A stretch of DNA of 64,000 nt from Podospora bellae-mahoneyi (Eukaryota > Ascomycota > Sordariomycetes > Sordariales > Podosporaceae): assembly GCF_035222275.1 (NCBI RefSeq), contig NC_085883.1, positions 868,001 to 932,000 on the forward strand, read 5' to 3'. Position numbers and translations under genes: made by a program. Of this stretch, positions 1 to 12,072 are shown piece after piece (the first letter of the stretch is position 1; the number at the start of each line of letters is the position of its first letter). The notes under the pieces are model-generated. The model saw only the letters and a program-made list of their open reading frames with translations. It had not been told where the DNA came from and searched no databases.

Positions 1-3000
1 GGGACAAACGTGCCGGCAATGTCCCGATAGGTATCCGTCACAGCAATCTTGGCGTCCACCTCCGACTCAAGCAGATTATCAATAACCCCGTGATTCGGCG
101 TCCTCCCGTCCAGCCCCCACAGCGGCAACATCTTCAAGCTCTGCACGCTCTTCTCCACCTGAAACCTCGGGATTCCATACTCATTCGCCGACTCGGCCAA
201 CACATGATTCCGGATTGTGCTGTGCCCATTCACCAAATCCCTCCTGCAATTGCTCACCCCCCCGGGGGAATCTGGCCAGCACCCAATGTCATTAAAAATA
301 ACCGATATCCTCTCGTGCGTATCCCTAAAGCAATCGCCCGGCCTCATCGTAAGCTGGTTCGCATCCCTCCCCAACCCCATAGCATACAAATCCGAGTATT
401 TGATCGGCAGCAGACAAACCTCCGAGACGTCCTTCTCAATCTCGATCGCGCTGACAATCTGCTCAATCGCCCCGTCCAGCGCAGCCTTTGCCTTGTCGAG
501 CTGACCAGCGTTTCTCGCGCTCCAGTACTTCTTGAGCAGGGGCTCCTCCCGGAGGATGAGCTCGTCCATCCAGCAGGCCGCGATCGCGTCCAGAACCCCG
601 CCGCCCTTGCGCCAGTGGTCCCAGAGCTCGGTTCTCAACCACCACGTCGGCACGGGCCGATAGATGGTCTTTTGCCGTCTGTACAGCCACGCGGCCGGGT
701 TCAGGACCGAGATCCACGACATGCTGTGCCCGCAGAAGCGCGCCATCCGCCGGACGTGGTCGACCCGGTGGTGGATCAACAGGTCGTCGTTCTCAAAGTA
801 GTGGTCGTTGGGTCGTTGGAGGAAGAGCTCCTCGTGCTGGAAGACGACGGGGGGCTTGGCGACGGCTGCGGCTGCTGCTGCTGCTGCTGCTTTGGTGTTG
901 TCCCCTTGTTCCGAGAGCAGCACCGTCATCATGACAGGGTCGCGACGGTGTTGGTAGTCGCTTGTGGTGACGTACTTCTTCCCGGCGATGGTCCTGACGA
1001 CGCGGCAGACGCGGTCCGAAGGGACCCAGTTCAGCTTCTCCGAGGAGAGGTCTTCGCGGAGGGGCGTGCCCCAAAAGACGGCCATGCTGTCGGAGGACGA
1101 GTTGTTGTTGTTGTTGTTGTTGTGGTGGTGGTGGTGGTGGTGGTGGTTGGCGGTGGCCGGCTTGAACTCGGCTTTGAGGATTTCGTGGTTGCCTTTGGGA
1201 CTGGACTTGTAAAAGTACTGGAACGAGTACTCGATCCCGTCGTAGGCCATGGTACCGTGGGTGACGCGTCCCTTCTTGTCGTAGAAGCACTGCTTGGTGT
1301 ACTTCTGGTCGGAAACGACCTTGCAGCTGGGGTACCGCGACTTGGTGCTCTCGCCATACGTGTAGGTGGTGACAGTGTCACCACTCTTGGAGATATCGCG
1401 CCGGGTGATGAGACGAGAGGCGCTGTCGTAGATGGCAGTGGCAAGCGGCTTGTGCTCCTCTCCCGGCTTGGTCTTGAGCGCGCCTTCAAACACCTCCAAC
1501 GTCATCGAGTTCTCACCGGGTCGGGACGCAAAACCAGTCACGACCTTGCGGCGAAGCTCGGCGGTGATGCGGTCCTTGACCAGGGTTCTGGAGACACCCT
1601 TCTTGGCGAGGCGGGAGATGTTGACCAGGGCGGCATGGCGGTAGATGAGCAGCAGAGATGTGATGGCGTTCTTGACCCAGCGGCATCCTCTCCAGATGAG
1701 CGTGATAAGGTACATCAGAGGTGTGCGCATCCAGGGGTAGTGCCGCAGGTTGTACCAGAGTTCTCGCTCAAGGTGAGAACCGCCTCCGGAGATGATACCA
1801 ACCCATTTTGCCAGCGTGACGGGGAGATTGATGATGCGGGCAAAGAAGGGAGTGGGCTGTCTGGTCTTGCCTGAGCCAGGGCCGGCGAGGATGTCATTGC
1901 CATAGTTGGGCGGAGTGCGAGTACCCAAGACCTCTTCAGTCTTGCTCAAGATGAGGTTGCAGAGCTCGACTTGGAAGTTGACGGAGGAGATGTCGAGACC
2001 CCTCTCATTGAGCCACTCCAAAAGACCGTTGGAAGGTGAGAGCTCTGCGCCCATCATGCGCTGGAACATGGAAGCACGAACAGCAGGTGGCAGGAGCTCC
2101 CACTCAGAGTCGATGTCGACGCCAAAGCAGAGGTGCTTCATCAGCATGCGCTGGGTCGTCTCCTTGACAATGAGGAGACCAGTGTAATCATCGCCAGCAA
2201 GCTGAAGCTCGATTCGCTTGGACAAGGACTCGGTGCCAAACAGGATATGCTCAGCCTGGATGGCCTGGTCGGCAGTCAAGCCAAGGGAGGCGCGAGCAAT
2301 GTGATGCAGGGTAGCCTCGGCGATGATTTGAGCAGCCAACAACTCCCATGCCTCATTGCCCAAGTCTATCTCCCCAAGGCCAGCGACATCGATGTAGTGG
2401 ATCTCACCAACCTGCTTGCTGATGGACACAGCATCTTCGAACCCGCCCTCAATAAACGCCGAGCGGGAGCACATGTTGACCTGGATCTGCTTGTCTTGCC
2501 ACAGCTGCACCGTCGTCTCAAGCAGCTGCCTAGCCCAAGGAGCCTTGTCAAAGTTCGCCGAGGGCCGGTCAAGACTCGACCGCAAGAAGGCAAAGACTCT
2601 CTCTGGCAACCCAGCGGTAGCTTGCGTGAAGATGGGAGTACCAGGCAGGTCCCTCCAGTGGGTCTTCTCCGACGTGGCGGGGGGTGCGCCCAGGCGAGGC
2701 TGAACCAACGTGTCAGCCTCGTCAACTCGACCCTCGCCATCCTTGAACTTGGGTCTGCCAAAGTCATACACGGCCCAAATGGTCGTCGTCGCTGCCGCCG
2801 TAAGCGAGGCAACGTTGAGCGCGATGGCGTCGGTGAAGAACAAGCCGTTGCCATGAAAGACAGCGTGGAGCATGCAGCCGGTGATGAAGCCAAAGATGGC
2901 AGAGACGAGAATAGCCGCCAGGTGAGACGAGGGATCCGTGGTGAAGCAGCGGTTGAACTATATATACACACCCCAGCCGGTTAAACGATGCACAAAAAGA

Positions 3001-6000
3001 CGAGGTCTCGGGATGTTGTTGCACACTTGTCCCGCCTATGGGGAAACGTACCTGAAACAGAATCACGCCTGAATAGCCCAACAGGTAAATGTAGTACAGT
3101 TCGAGCATCTGCGCATCGTCGACGAGGGTCCAAACAAGCATTGTCCCGGTACCCATGATGAGCATCAGTCTCCGCACCAGCCGAAACAGCGCGGAGAAAT
3201 AAAGCCCTCTCCGCTTTCTGTGATCTCATGGTCAGCTTCCCCCTCTTTCTCACTCCAGGAGCACGGCAGATAAGGTACTCACCTCTCCCACTCCCCACTC
3301 ACGCGCTCCGCCTCCCCCAAGCTGCCCAGCCTCTCGTCGCTCAAATCATACTTTGCCTTCCAGTACTCCCTCAACATGCTATCCAGCATCATCACGCTCG
3401 CGCAAAAATACAGGATCGCGAAGCAAATCGCGTACCTCGACGTAAACGTGGTAAAGTAGTCAATCGGCGCCGAGTTGGCCGCCATCGCGATGCTCACCCA
3501 CCGATCCATCAGACAAATCAGAAACAAGCCCACATTCTGCCCGATATCCAGCTTGCCGTACCGAAACAGCATGAAGATGCTGTGCTCCTTCAACCCCTGC
3601 GCCATCTGCTGCTGGCGCTTCAGAGCCTGGGAAAGCTGCGAGAACCAGGCGACAGAAAACATCTCGGCCGGTTGGTTGTCTTCGGTGGCGTCCTTCTTCA
3701 TGAGCCAGAGGATGTAGGGCAGGCCTTTGACTACCCTTCTGATCAGAGGGTCAGGAGTGATAACCGTGTTCTTGAGGTGGCCAAAGTTGGTGCTGCCTTG
3801 GGTGATTGTCTCGCGAAAGGCCTGCAGGGCGAGCTTCTTGAAGTCGTCTGGGTTTTCCGAGAGGGAGTCAGACACCGACGAGGTGCTGCTGCTGCTCTGG
3901 TTGCCGGATGATTGTTGCTTCTCCAGCCGGGTCGTGTACCAAGTCAGAATGTCCTTCTCGGTAAACTTGGGCACGTTGTCAAGCCAGTTGATCCACTCGT
4001 GGCAGAGGCTGCGGTATTGGATCAGGAGGAGGATCAAGAAGCCGAAGCCGACCGAGAGGTAGATTTCGAGGTCGTGGCCGTTGAGGTAGGTCGACACGAT
4101 GGGGGAGATGAAGAGGAGGGGGAGTGTGCGCCAGAGGACGGTGCGGCCGGACGTGAGGGGGGTGCCGTGCTGGTGCATGGTGGCCATGATTCCCAGCACG
4201 TTCAGATACGTCGAGATCAGCACAAGGTACGCAAAATACGTAAACGCCGGCGCGACCCCGACCTTGACGATGTGAATCACCGTCCCGACAACACCCACCA
4301 GCAAGGTCAACGCAAACCCGCCAGCAAGACGCTGAACGTGGAAGAAGACCATGTTGTTGTAGGCATACTACATTTCATATGTTAGCCACTCAATCATCAC
4401 AAGCAGCAACAAAAAAAAACTCACATTGTAAAGGTAGTAATTTCCCACACTCCCCACCCACCCCGTCACCCCTGCCGAAAGCAACAAGCTGATCAACAAG
4501 GCATAACACGCCGCCGACAAATACTTCTCCCCCATGTACGCCGTCATGAACAACCCCCTCCCCAAAAACGTCAGCAGCACAATGTCCAACATGGCCGGCA
4601 GGCAAAAAATCGACAAGGCCCCAAACTCGGACGTCGCCCTCCTCATCCCCTGCACGGCCTTGAACACACTAAACCCCTGCCTCGCCGGCCCCTCAGGGTC
4701 AATCTTCCTGATCCCGGTGGACGGCTCCGGCTTGGCATACACCGTCATCAGCCCCTTCTGCTCCTTGGTCAACGGCGGCGGCGGGTCAGCCGCGAGGAAC
4801 TCCCGGTGACGGGCGTAGATGATCCGACCCAAAGCACGCGGCGGCATGCCAAAGTAGAGCTCACACTGCGACCCGAGGACCCAGAGCTCGGAGAAGACGG
4901 CGGCCTGGTCGGGCTGAGAAAAGACGGGGCAGTGGTCCGTCGCTTCAATGTAGACGTCTTCCAGCGCCGACTTTCGCAGCGCGCAGAGAAAGAGCAGGAT
5001 GACAAACTCAGCGTTGGGGTCGACGTGCTTGCTGTCGTGGAGGCAGTCCAGGGGGTCGTAGGCGAGGGTGAGGGCCGAGTTGATCGTGTTGAGGGGTTCA
5101 ATGTCGCCGACGAAGAGGCAGTGGTCGACCAAGTTCTCCATCAGCTCGTGCAATTTGAGGAGGTTGCCAAGGGAGGGAAGTCTTTTCGCGCCCAAGCGGG
5201 CAAAGTGGGAGAGGCGGTTTCGCAGGAGCTGCTCCATGGTGATGGTCCCCTCTTGATACTTGCGGGAGTGGGCGTCGTTCCACGAGGCGACGGAGGTCTC
5301 GTCGAGGAGGAGAACCCGGCAGTCGTCCTGGATGGGCCGCTTGAAGGCGTGCTCGACTTTGCTGGTTTGGAGTCGCTGCAGCAGGCTGAGGGCTTCGGCC
5401 GGGGTCGAGCCCTGGATGGCTGTCCTGATGCTCAGGGGTGCCTCTGCCGTCGAGGTGGGATCCAACGCCTTCTCCAACCTCAGCTCCTCTTCGAACCGCT
5501 CGATGCGGGTCAACCCGTGGTGGGCAAACCAGGTGTGAAGGATGGTGCTGACATCCCAGGGACACCTCCGCGAGATGTACAACCTCACCCCCACCTTCTC
5601 CTCCCCCTCGACCAAAAACTCGCTGCTCACCCCCCAAAACTCGGCCGCATTGTCCGGGATACTAAACCCCGTCGCGAGCCCCTTGTAAACAACTACCTTT
5701 TGCTGCTTCAACCCCTCATAAAGCGCATTGACCAAGTACGGCTCGGCAGAACTCTCCTGAAAAGCCCTGAGCTGCTCAACAATCTTGTTGATAACCACCT
5801 CATCCACCACCTCCAACATCTCCAACTCCCTCAGGTGCTCTTGCGTAGCCAGCACCGCCTCGTAATGCTCAGCAGTAGCATCAACATGAAGCGGCACACA
5901 CCCCAAACACGATACCTCCTCCCCCGTCCCCGTCCCGTCCCAAAACCCCACCAACGAACCCGGCATCTCATATTCGCGCCCAGCACCACCCCTCCCAGCC

Positions 6001-7397
6001 GTAGAGGAAAGCAGCGACAACCGATGCCTGTCCACTTCCCCCACCTTGTCGTCATCCCCCTCCGCAACCTCCACCCCCTCCAACAACACCTCTATCTCCG
6101 GCAAAAAATCTTTCATCTCCTCCAAATCCAACCCCGCCACCTCTTCTGCCCCTTCTCCAAAATAAACCCCCTTCCCCTGCCCCATCCACACCTTTTGCAA
6201 GTCCGTCGTCTCCGGCTTCCTCAAAACCTCAAACCCGCTCACACTCCTCCCCATTTCTCCCCCGTTGGGGCCATGGGCCAACACCCCCTCAAAATGCCGG
6301 GCCAGCTTCTCCCCCCTCACCACCACCGCCGGGCTGGGCCTGACATCCCAACGATCCCAAAACCCGACGAAAAACCAGGGCCGGTCGGATCTCTCCCCAA
6401 GAACGCGGGACATGAGGCTGCGGAGGGGGTAGCTCCGGAAGAAGTCACGTCTTGTTCCGTCGGGAAGGATACACGCGTTTTGGATGATCAGACCGGCCAC
6501 GAGGGACAGGTCGACGTGGGAGAAGGGTTGGGAGTCTGCCGAGTCGTGGGGGAGGGTGATGAGGGTGGGGATGTCGATTTCTTGGAGGCGGGTCAGGAGG
6601 TCGTGGAGGATGACTACGTCTTGGTTGTTGTCGGAGGTGGTCGTGGAAGGGGAGGAGAGGGAGATGACGACCCCGGAGGCGGATAAGTCATCTTTGATCA
6701 GCTTGGTCAGGTACCGGACCCAGTTGGGGAGGGTAGCTCTTGTGATGTGCTGCAGGGCGACAGAGCCGAGAATCACAGGTTTATCCTGCGGATTGCCAGG
6801 TCCATTCCTGGGGGGGTTTGTCCTGATGGGAGAGGATGTCGAACCCAGTGATCTCAGGGGGACAATGTAAGCGTGATGAGAGGGGTGCTCATTCTCACTC
6901 CCCAAACCACCACCACCATCCGCCAAGATGGCAGCAGTATCTTCGCCCTCGCCCTCACCGAGAAAGTGAAGATGCTGAACCGACGACAGCAGCTTCGCTT
7001 CCGTGGTGCTCGTCGACGGGAGGGACGTCAACGACCTCGACTTGTTCTTGGTTTTACTTCCTGGTATTGATGGGGGTATGCTCCTATTAGGGCATGTTAG
7101 CTTGATATCAAAACCAAGGTGGCGATGGAGGCAGACGTACCTCTCTGTCCCGCTCCGTCGACGACTCCAACTCCTCCCTAACACCACCAACTGCTTGATC
7201 ACAAAATACAGCACCGGCAGCCCCAGGCACACGGCCCCATACACCAGCGTGAACACCTGCAGCGGCGTCTTAAGCCGGTCCTCGGACGGTATCACCTTGT
7301 TGCAATAGACCTGGCGTTGGTCGGTGAGGTTCCCGTCCGGGTTGCATTCCTTGACCACCGGGTCACCTGACGTCGGTAATTGAAAGAATGAGGCCAT
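1..7397 (-). CDS. gtb3: Gtb3-type GAG synthase: giant multipass GT4/PelF-like glycosyltransferase (3' end beyond window)
   Basis: Proposed exons, read on the minus strand, are 7397-7141, 7083-4425, 4367-3283, 3217-3052 and 2957 to beyond base 1; all junctions are GT-AG and keep frame, giving about 2,374 codons here. The start MASFFQLPTS is followed by a TM near residues 49-70, a long soluble region, then at least ten TMs from about residue 905 to 1,420. The last exon is a large soluble domain. Near the window edge it carries PDSPGGVSNCRRDLVNGHS and LPLWGLDGRTPNHGV, which resemble the DUF3492/PelF glycosyltransferase-4 fold. In Aspergillus, Gtb3 is the membrane protein thought to polymerise and export galactosaminogalactan; the four other pathway genes lie next door, which is the main support for the name. 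Odd points are a His8-Asn7 run near residue 1,995, an Ala run near 2,080 and a P-loop-like AGPGSGKT near 1,745. The first intron is 57 nt and stop-free, so it could be retained. The C-terminus is not visible. Confidence 0.85.
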
Positions 7398-10300
7398 GAT
7401 GGTGATATGGCGGGAGGGTGTGACAAGCAGAAAGAGAAAGTAACAACAAGAAAAAAACTAGCACTAGTGACGATGCGGGTGCGTACTTGGAGATGGGTAG
7501 GTATCCCGCACACGCACACACACACACACACACACCGACGACGCTAACAGATGATTAGGGATTACTAAGTCATGAATGAATAGTCAGACGAGGTAAAGTG
7601 ACACACACGATGATAGGGAACGGCGGGATGCTAAAAGCAAGGCAAGGCAAGATAGTGTCGGCGCTGGTGCGGTGCTCTCACACCTGCATGACAAAGGGTA
7701 GGATGGATCATGTGTACACACCGGTATTATTTCCTCCTATTCCACATTCCCCCCCAAGAGAACAATAACCGCCCTTTCCGACGGGATATCCAGAACAATC
7801 GACGACGAGATTGTTGCCGAACCAGACCCCTGTGTGCGTGTGTTTCTTGTACTATGTGTTGATTGTTGACGACGCCAAGGTATAAATTTACCTCAACCTC
7901 ATCAAACCCACCACACACTTTGTTGCCTATCACTGGAGACGACGCAGGCGACGATGTTCAAGAAAATGAAAGTAGAACTTTCCCCAAGGCCAGAAACAAG
8001 GTGGCCCACGAGAATGAAGACGACGACGATCCTGCAGAAACGAAAGACAAGATGACGGTGAAGAGATAAGATGGGGTTGACCAACAATGGGGGGGAGGGG
8101 CCAAGGGGTCTAGACAAGCCACGAGAGGAGATAAAAAAATGGATATTAAGGAAAGGGGATGTGGTGATCAGTGTGAGCAGATCCCCATTTGTTTGTTTGA
8201 CGAATGACAACGAAACCCACCCACGGCGAATTCTTGGCCCTCTCTCTGCTTGGTTACTTGGCTCCAAGATGAGCTTGATGAGCTTGTTCGTCTCGCCTCG
8301 CATGGACCCGGGATGGGTATCCATCCAGCCACAACATCCGAGGGAGACCCAAGCCTTCTTTTTCCCCCAGCCGAAAGAGTCAAAGGAAGAGTAAAAAAAG
8401 CCTCCTGGCTGAACTAGGGCTGCCGGACACCCCGGCCGTTCATTGTGGTCACACACCACGGTGGCGGCCACGGAATGGCCAGGCGCCAAAGACTCGTCAG
8501 AAAGAAGAAGCAGTCCGTTATCCATCCCGGACATGTTGTTGTTCTCTTGGACGACTTCCGGTTTCGAAAAGAGGCTGAGACACAAAGTGTGATGTAACAT
8601 CTGCTTGGTTAAGGCAAAGCTTGCGGGATGCGGGTGTGGCGCCCTCACTACTGAAAGACAGCAGCTGTGCCAAAGAGAAAGCTGTCTCAGCAAGGTTCTT
8701 GGTTTTCTTGGTGCCCAAAAGCAGGCCAACCAAATCCGATATCCCACAGTTTTGCGGCAAATGCAAACCTCGAGTTCGGCGTCCGAGTCCAGGTCCCAAG
8801 GAGGGAAAGGGAGAAAAAAAAAACGAGGGGGGGGGGAGGGGGCTTGGTTGTGTCCGTCCTCGCTCGGGGACCACCACAGCACACAAACCACACAACCACC
8901 CACCTACCCACACTACCTACCTACCTTACCCTACCCCACCGAACATACATATCTCTCTTGCCCCTTGCAATGTAACAGCGGGTCTGTTCGCCGGTCAACT
9001 TCAGGGAAGTCGACTCAGACTGAGTCGCATCCCAAAATAACGCAGAGAGTGGTACGGGTACGGAGCAAGATCTGCAACCCTTTTAGCGCATGTCCACGTG
9101 GATACACGGTGAGGGTTTGAAGTTGCACAGTTTGACTTGGTACAACGTCAGAGAAAATAAAAAATAAAAATACGGGCTCCGAATGAAATTGTCTGGTGTG
9201 CCTTTTTTGCTCTCCCTCCTTCTTTGTGTGTCTTGTGTGAGCTGGCCGAGGCCAAGCTCCGCTGTGCCCACGTTTGCCGTTCGCTAATGTATGCTGTTGG
9301 TTTTGTCGATGGGACGCAAATATAATGGATGTGTCCCAAAGGGGAACAAAGGGAACAAGGGAATAATAGGCAAATAACAAAATATGCATCTGTCGAGGTT
9401 TCGCCCCCACAACCCCATTGTTTTGTCCAGTCCAGGTGTGGACAGTTCTTTGTGAACGTGGTGTCGGTGAGCTTCGTTTCTGGTAGGGCCAAGATCCAAC
9501 GTGGACAACCAACGCTTGCTGTCAGCTAGTTCAGCCTGCCTTGCTTGGGCATATGCTAGCTTGTCCCGCTAGGTAAGCACTGGTAAGCTAGCTGCTGCGC
9601 ACTAACAGCACTTCCAGGTTCCCCATAATCCTTTAGGCCCGAATTGTCATAGCAAAAACGGCCGGCAGTGTACGACAAATGGCGCCGACGTTGGCATCGG
9701 AGCGGCTGATGGCTTTTTTAGAAAAGAAAGCAAATACGATGAGAATGGGTGAGATGGGAGATTGCGCGCGCTCGGTTGTCGGTTAACGGTACGGCTCCCT
9801 GCGTGGAACGTCTGTGAGTCTCCCGTCCATGAGAGAAGAGTCGATGGGAGCTGGAGCTGTGTCTGTCTGTGTGTGTGTGACAGTATCGGGGGGGAGGCGC
9901 TTGGGCGCTTACCGGGGCTTTGTGCTCCCACAATAAGAATATTCCGGAACCTGGGCAAGGATCGGCACCTCAGTTGCCGGCCTGTCATCAAAAGCTGATC
10001 GGGGAGCAAGGGGTCAAGCTGATAGGCCGCTCTACCCCATATACGCGCTAACGCACGGCGAGATCGAAGCCCCACGGAGATCACTTCTTGTGGTGTGGTT
10101 GCCAAGCCCAAGGTTGCTCTGATTGTTGACTTGGTGACTTGTTGGCGTTCCTGTCTTCCGTTTTCGAGTGACATTGCAGCTCCAGACGAGACGAGATGCA
10201 GCTTCTCCCCTGTACAGTACTCGCCGTATGTAACCCCGCCCGGCCAACGTCGAGCCTTGTCTGTGACTGTCAACCACTTGTTTCTCCACGCGGCCGTCGA

Positions 10301-11998
10301 CTTCTTTCGTTGGAAGGAAAAGAAAAGGAAGAACGAAATTTTCTCGTGTTGGCTTTTGGGCGTCCTGCAAGATTTTCCCCAGGTCGGGACAAATACCGAA
10401 ATGCTCGAATCGAATTAAGCGAAGCGAATCGCCTTATTCTTTGCCAAGCACCCTCGAGGTCAAAGAAAAACAGGTACGGATACGATACCAAGGTACATCC
10501 AACCATCCAATCCTTACAGTCCAGTCTAGACAATAATGCAATGCAAGGACCGTCCATCACATCCCCAATATTTCCCCAACCTCGACTCACAAAGTCTCGC
10601 CCTGATGACCAGACCTCGACTGAGTCCTCGCCCATCGGCAAACCATCTGGTCTGGTTTTGGGCGTGGGTTGGATGGCGTTTTGGCGCCATGTCAGGTTGT
10701 CATGTCTGTGAGGGAACGCTGTGCTGGTACCACAGAGCTTGTCAGATCAAGTCTTGTCCGAGCACCTTACCGGAATCATCCCAGTACCACTTCCAATGAC
10801 GTGATTGCCGTCAGCCGCAACGCTCAAGTGGGACAAGCCTGAGAGGGAGAGAGAAAAAAAATAAAAAAAAAGAGAAGCAATACGGAGTATTCGCCAAGGA
10901 TTCCGTCGTGCCCAACAGGGCAGGCGGGCGAGAATATCACCATCTACGCGTGTACAGTTTTGTTTTCGGTGAACTGTGTCCAAGGCCGTCAGCGCCAACT
11001 CGCTTAGCTTGAGAAAAGTCGTAAGAGTTTTCTTTTATATGGATGTCACGGTTAGGTCAGCCAGGAAGCTACCCACCCGGCACGGAAGGCTCTGCCTAAG
11101 AAGAGCCTCTCTTCCACCTTCTGTTCCTGAATCCCGTCCTTTGATGCATTGTTTATTCTTTTCCACAGCGGGGCCCCGGCTTCTTCCATAGCAGTCAATA
11201 GCCTAAATGGCTCACAAAGGGCACAATCCCAGAGGGCAAAGCCACGCCGCACAGCACAGGCAGGATGTGAGCTGTGCTGAAAGAAGCTTGCTGTTCCTGA
11301 TGGTGTGCCTGTGTATCTTGAGTTCGAGTCCAGTCCAGTCCAGTCCAGTCCCATCCCGCACCGCATGGCAATCAGGGCATATCTGTCGGGTGCTCCCGGC
11401 CCTTGTGGAGCTGAGGAGCAAAAAACGTCAGCCCGAATTGGAAAGAATTCCGGCCGTGGAGTTGCTTTCGTGAATAGGCTGAGTAGTTGTTGTGATTGTC
11501 TCTTTCTGCAGAGCCCTGTGTTTTGTGTTCCGTCGTGTTGTGGCCAGTGAAACGAAACTGAGTGGGATGAAGTCGAGACCCCAAGGCGGTAAGCCCGACC
11601 CGGGCCTCAGGAACCTTCCACCCCCCTCCTGGGTCCCCCCTGGACAGTTCTGGACAGTCTGGCAGAAGGTCTTGCCCATCCGGTTGCGGCCAATGCTTCC
11701 ATTTGAACCATTGCCGCAGTGGTCGTGCATGGTGCCGTGGAAGTAGGGCTCCCGGAGTACCGGGACACATGGAGCAAAGCGAGGACTCCACTGCCCAGAA
11801 TAGCACCTTGTTGCTGGCTGGCAGAGTCAGGCTGATAAAGCCAGCCTAATTTTCCCTTTGCCGTGATTCATATGTCTCATCAGTGAGCTTTCTTCCGCAG
11901 TCACAGCAGCCCCGGTACCGTGTTTTTAAATACCAAGCCTGACATCGCTATTCTGTCCTTGCATGTTTCGTTAGCCCTATCAAGCCTCCCATATATAC

Positions 11999-12057
<59 letters not shown>

Positions 12058-12072
12058 CCAGAAGCAGCAAGC
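7398..12072. promoter_or_regulatory. 4.7-kb divergent intergenic region between gtb3 and uge3
   Basis: No credible gene is seen. The open frames here are scattered and lack family-like sequence. The stretch holds a short CA repeat near 7510-7533, a poly-A/poly-G tract near 8813-8840, a CCAGT pentamer repeat near 11330-11351 and the long AC repeat beside uge3. Because both flanking genes are transcribed outward from it, it should contain both promoters and long 5' leaders. A TATATA sequence lies at 11992-11997, about 75 bp before the uge3 start codon. Exact regulator sites cannot be assigned by eye. Confidence 0.5.
12002..12056. repeat. (AC)27 microsatellite in the uge3 leader
   Basis: An uninterrupted AC dinucleotide repeat of about 27 units ends 17 bases before the uge3 start codon and begins just after a TATATA sequence. 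It therefore probably lies in the promoter or 5' untranslated leader. Confidence 0.95.

Noticed and set aside
90-1874. 594-codon plus-strand open frame with poly-Val and poly-Cys runs
   Set aside because: It is the antisense of the gtb3 last exon; the minus frame carries conserved PelF-like sequence and the homopeptides arise from codon repeats.
4806-6686. 626-codon plus-strand open frame
   Set aside because: It mirrors the GC-rich second exon of gtb3 and shows no family pattern.
7902-8903. 333-codon minus-strand open frame in the gtb3-uge3 spacer
   Set aside because: No domain, low-complexity stretches and no good start context; likely a chance opening.
10946-10951. ACGCGT palindrome as a StuA site
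   Set aside because: The flanking bases do not satisfy the full StuA consensus on either strand.
11318-11352. GTTCGAGTCC resembling a tRNA B box
   Set aside because: No A box, acceptor stem or anticodon arm at proper spacing; it belongs to a CCAGT repeat.
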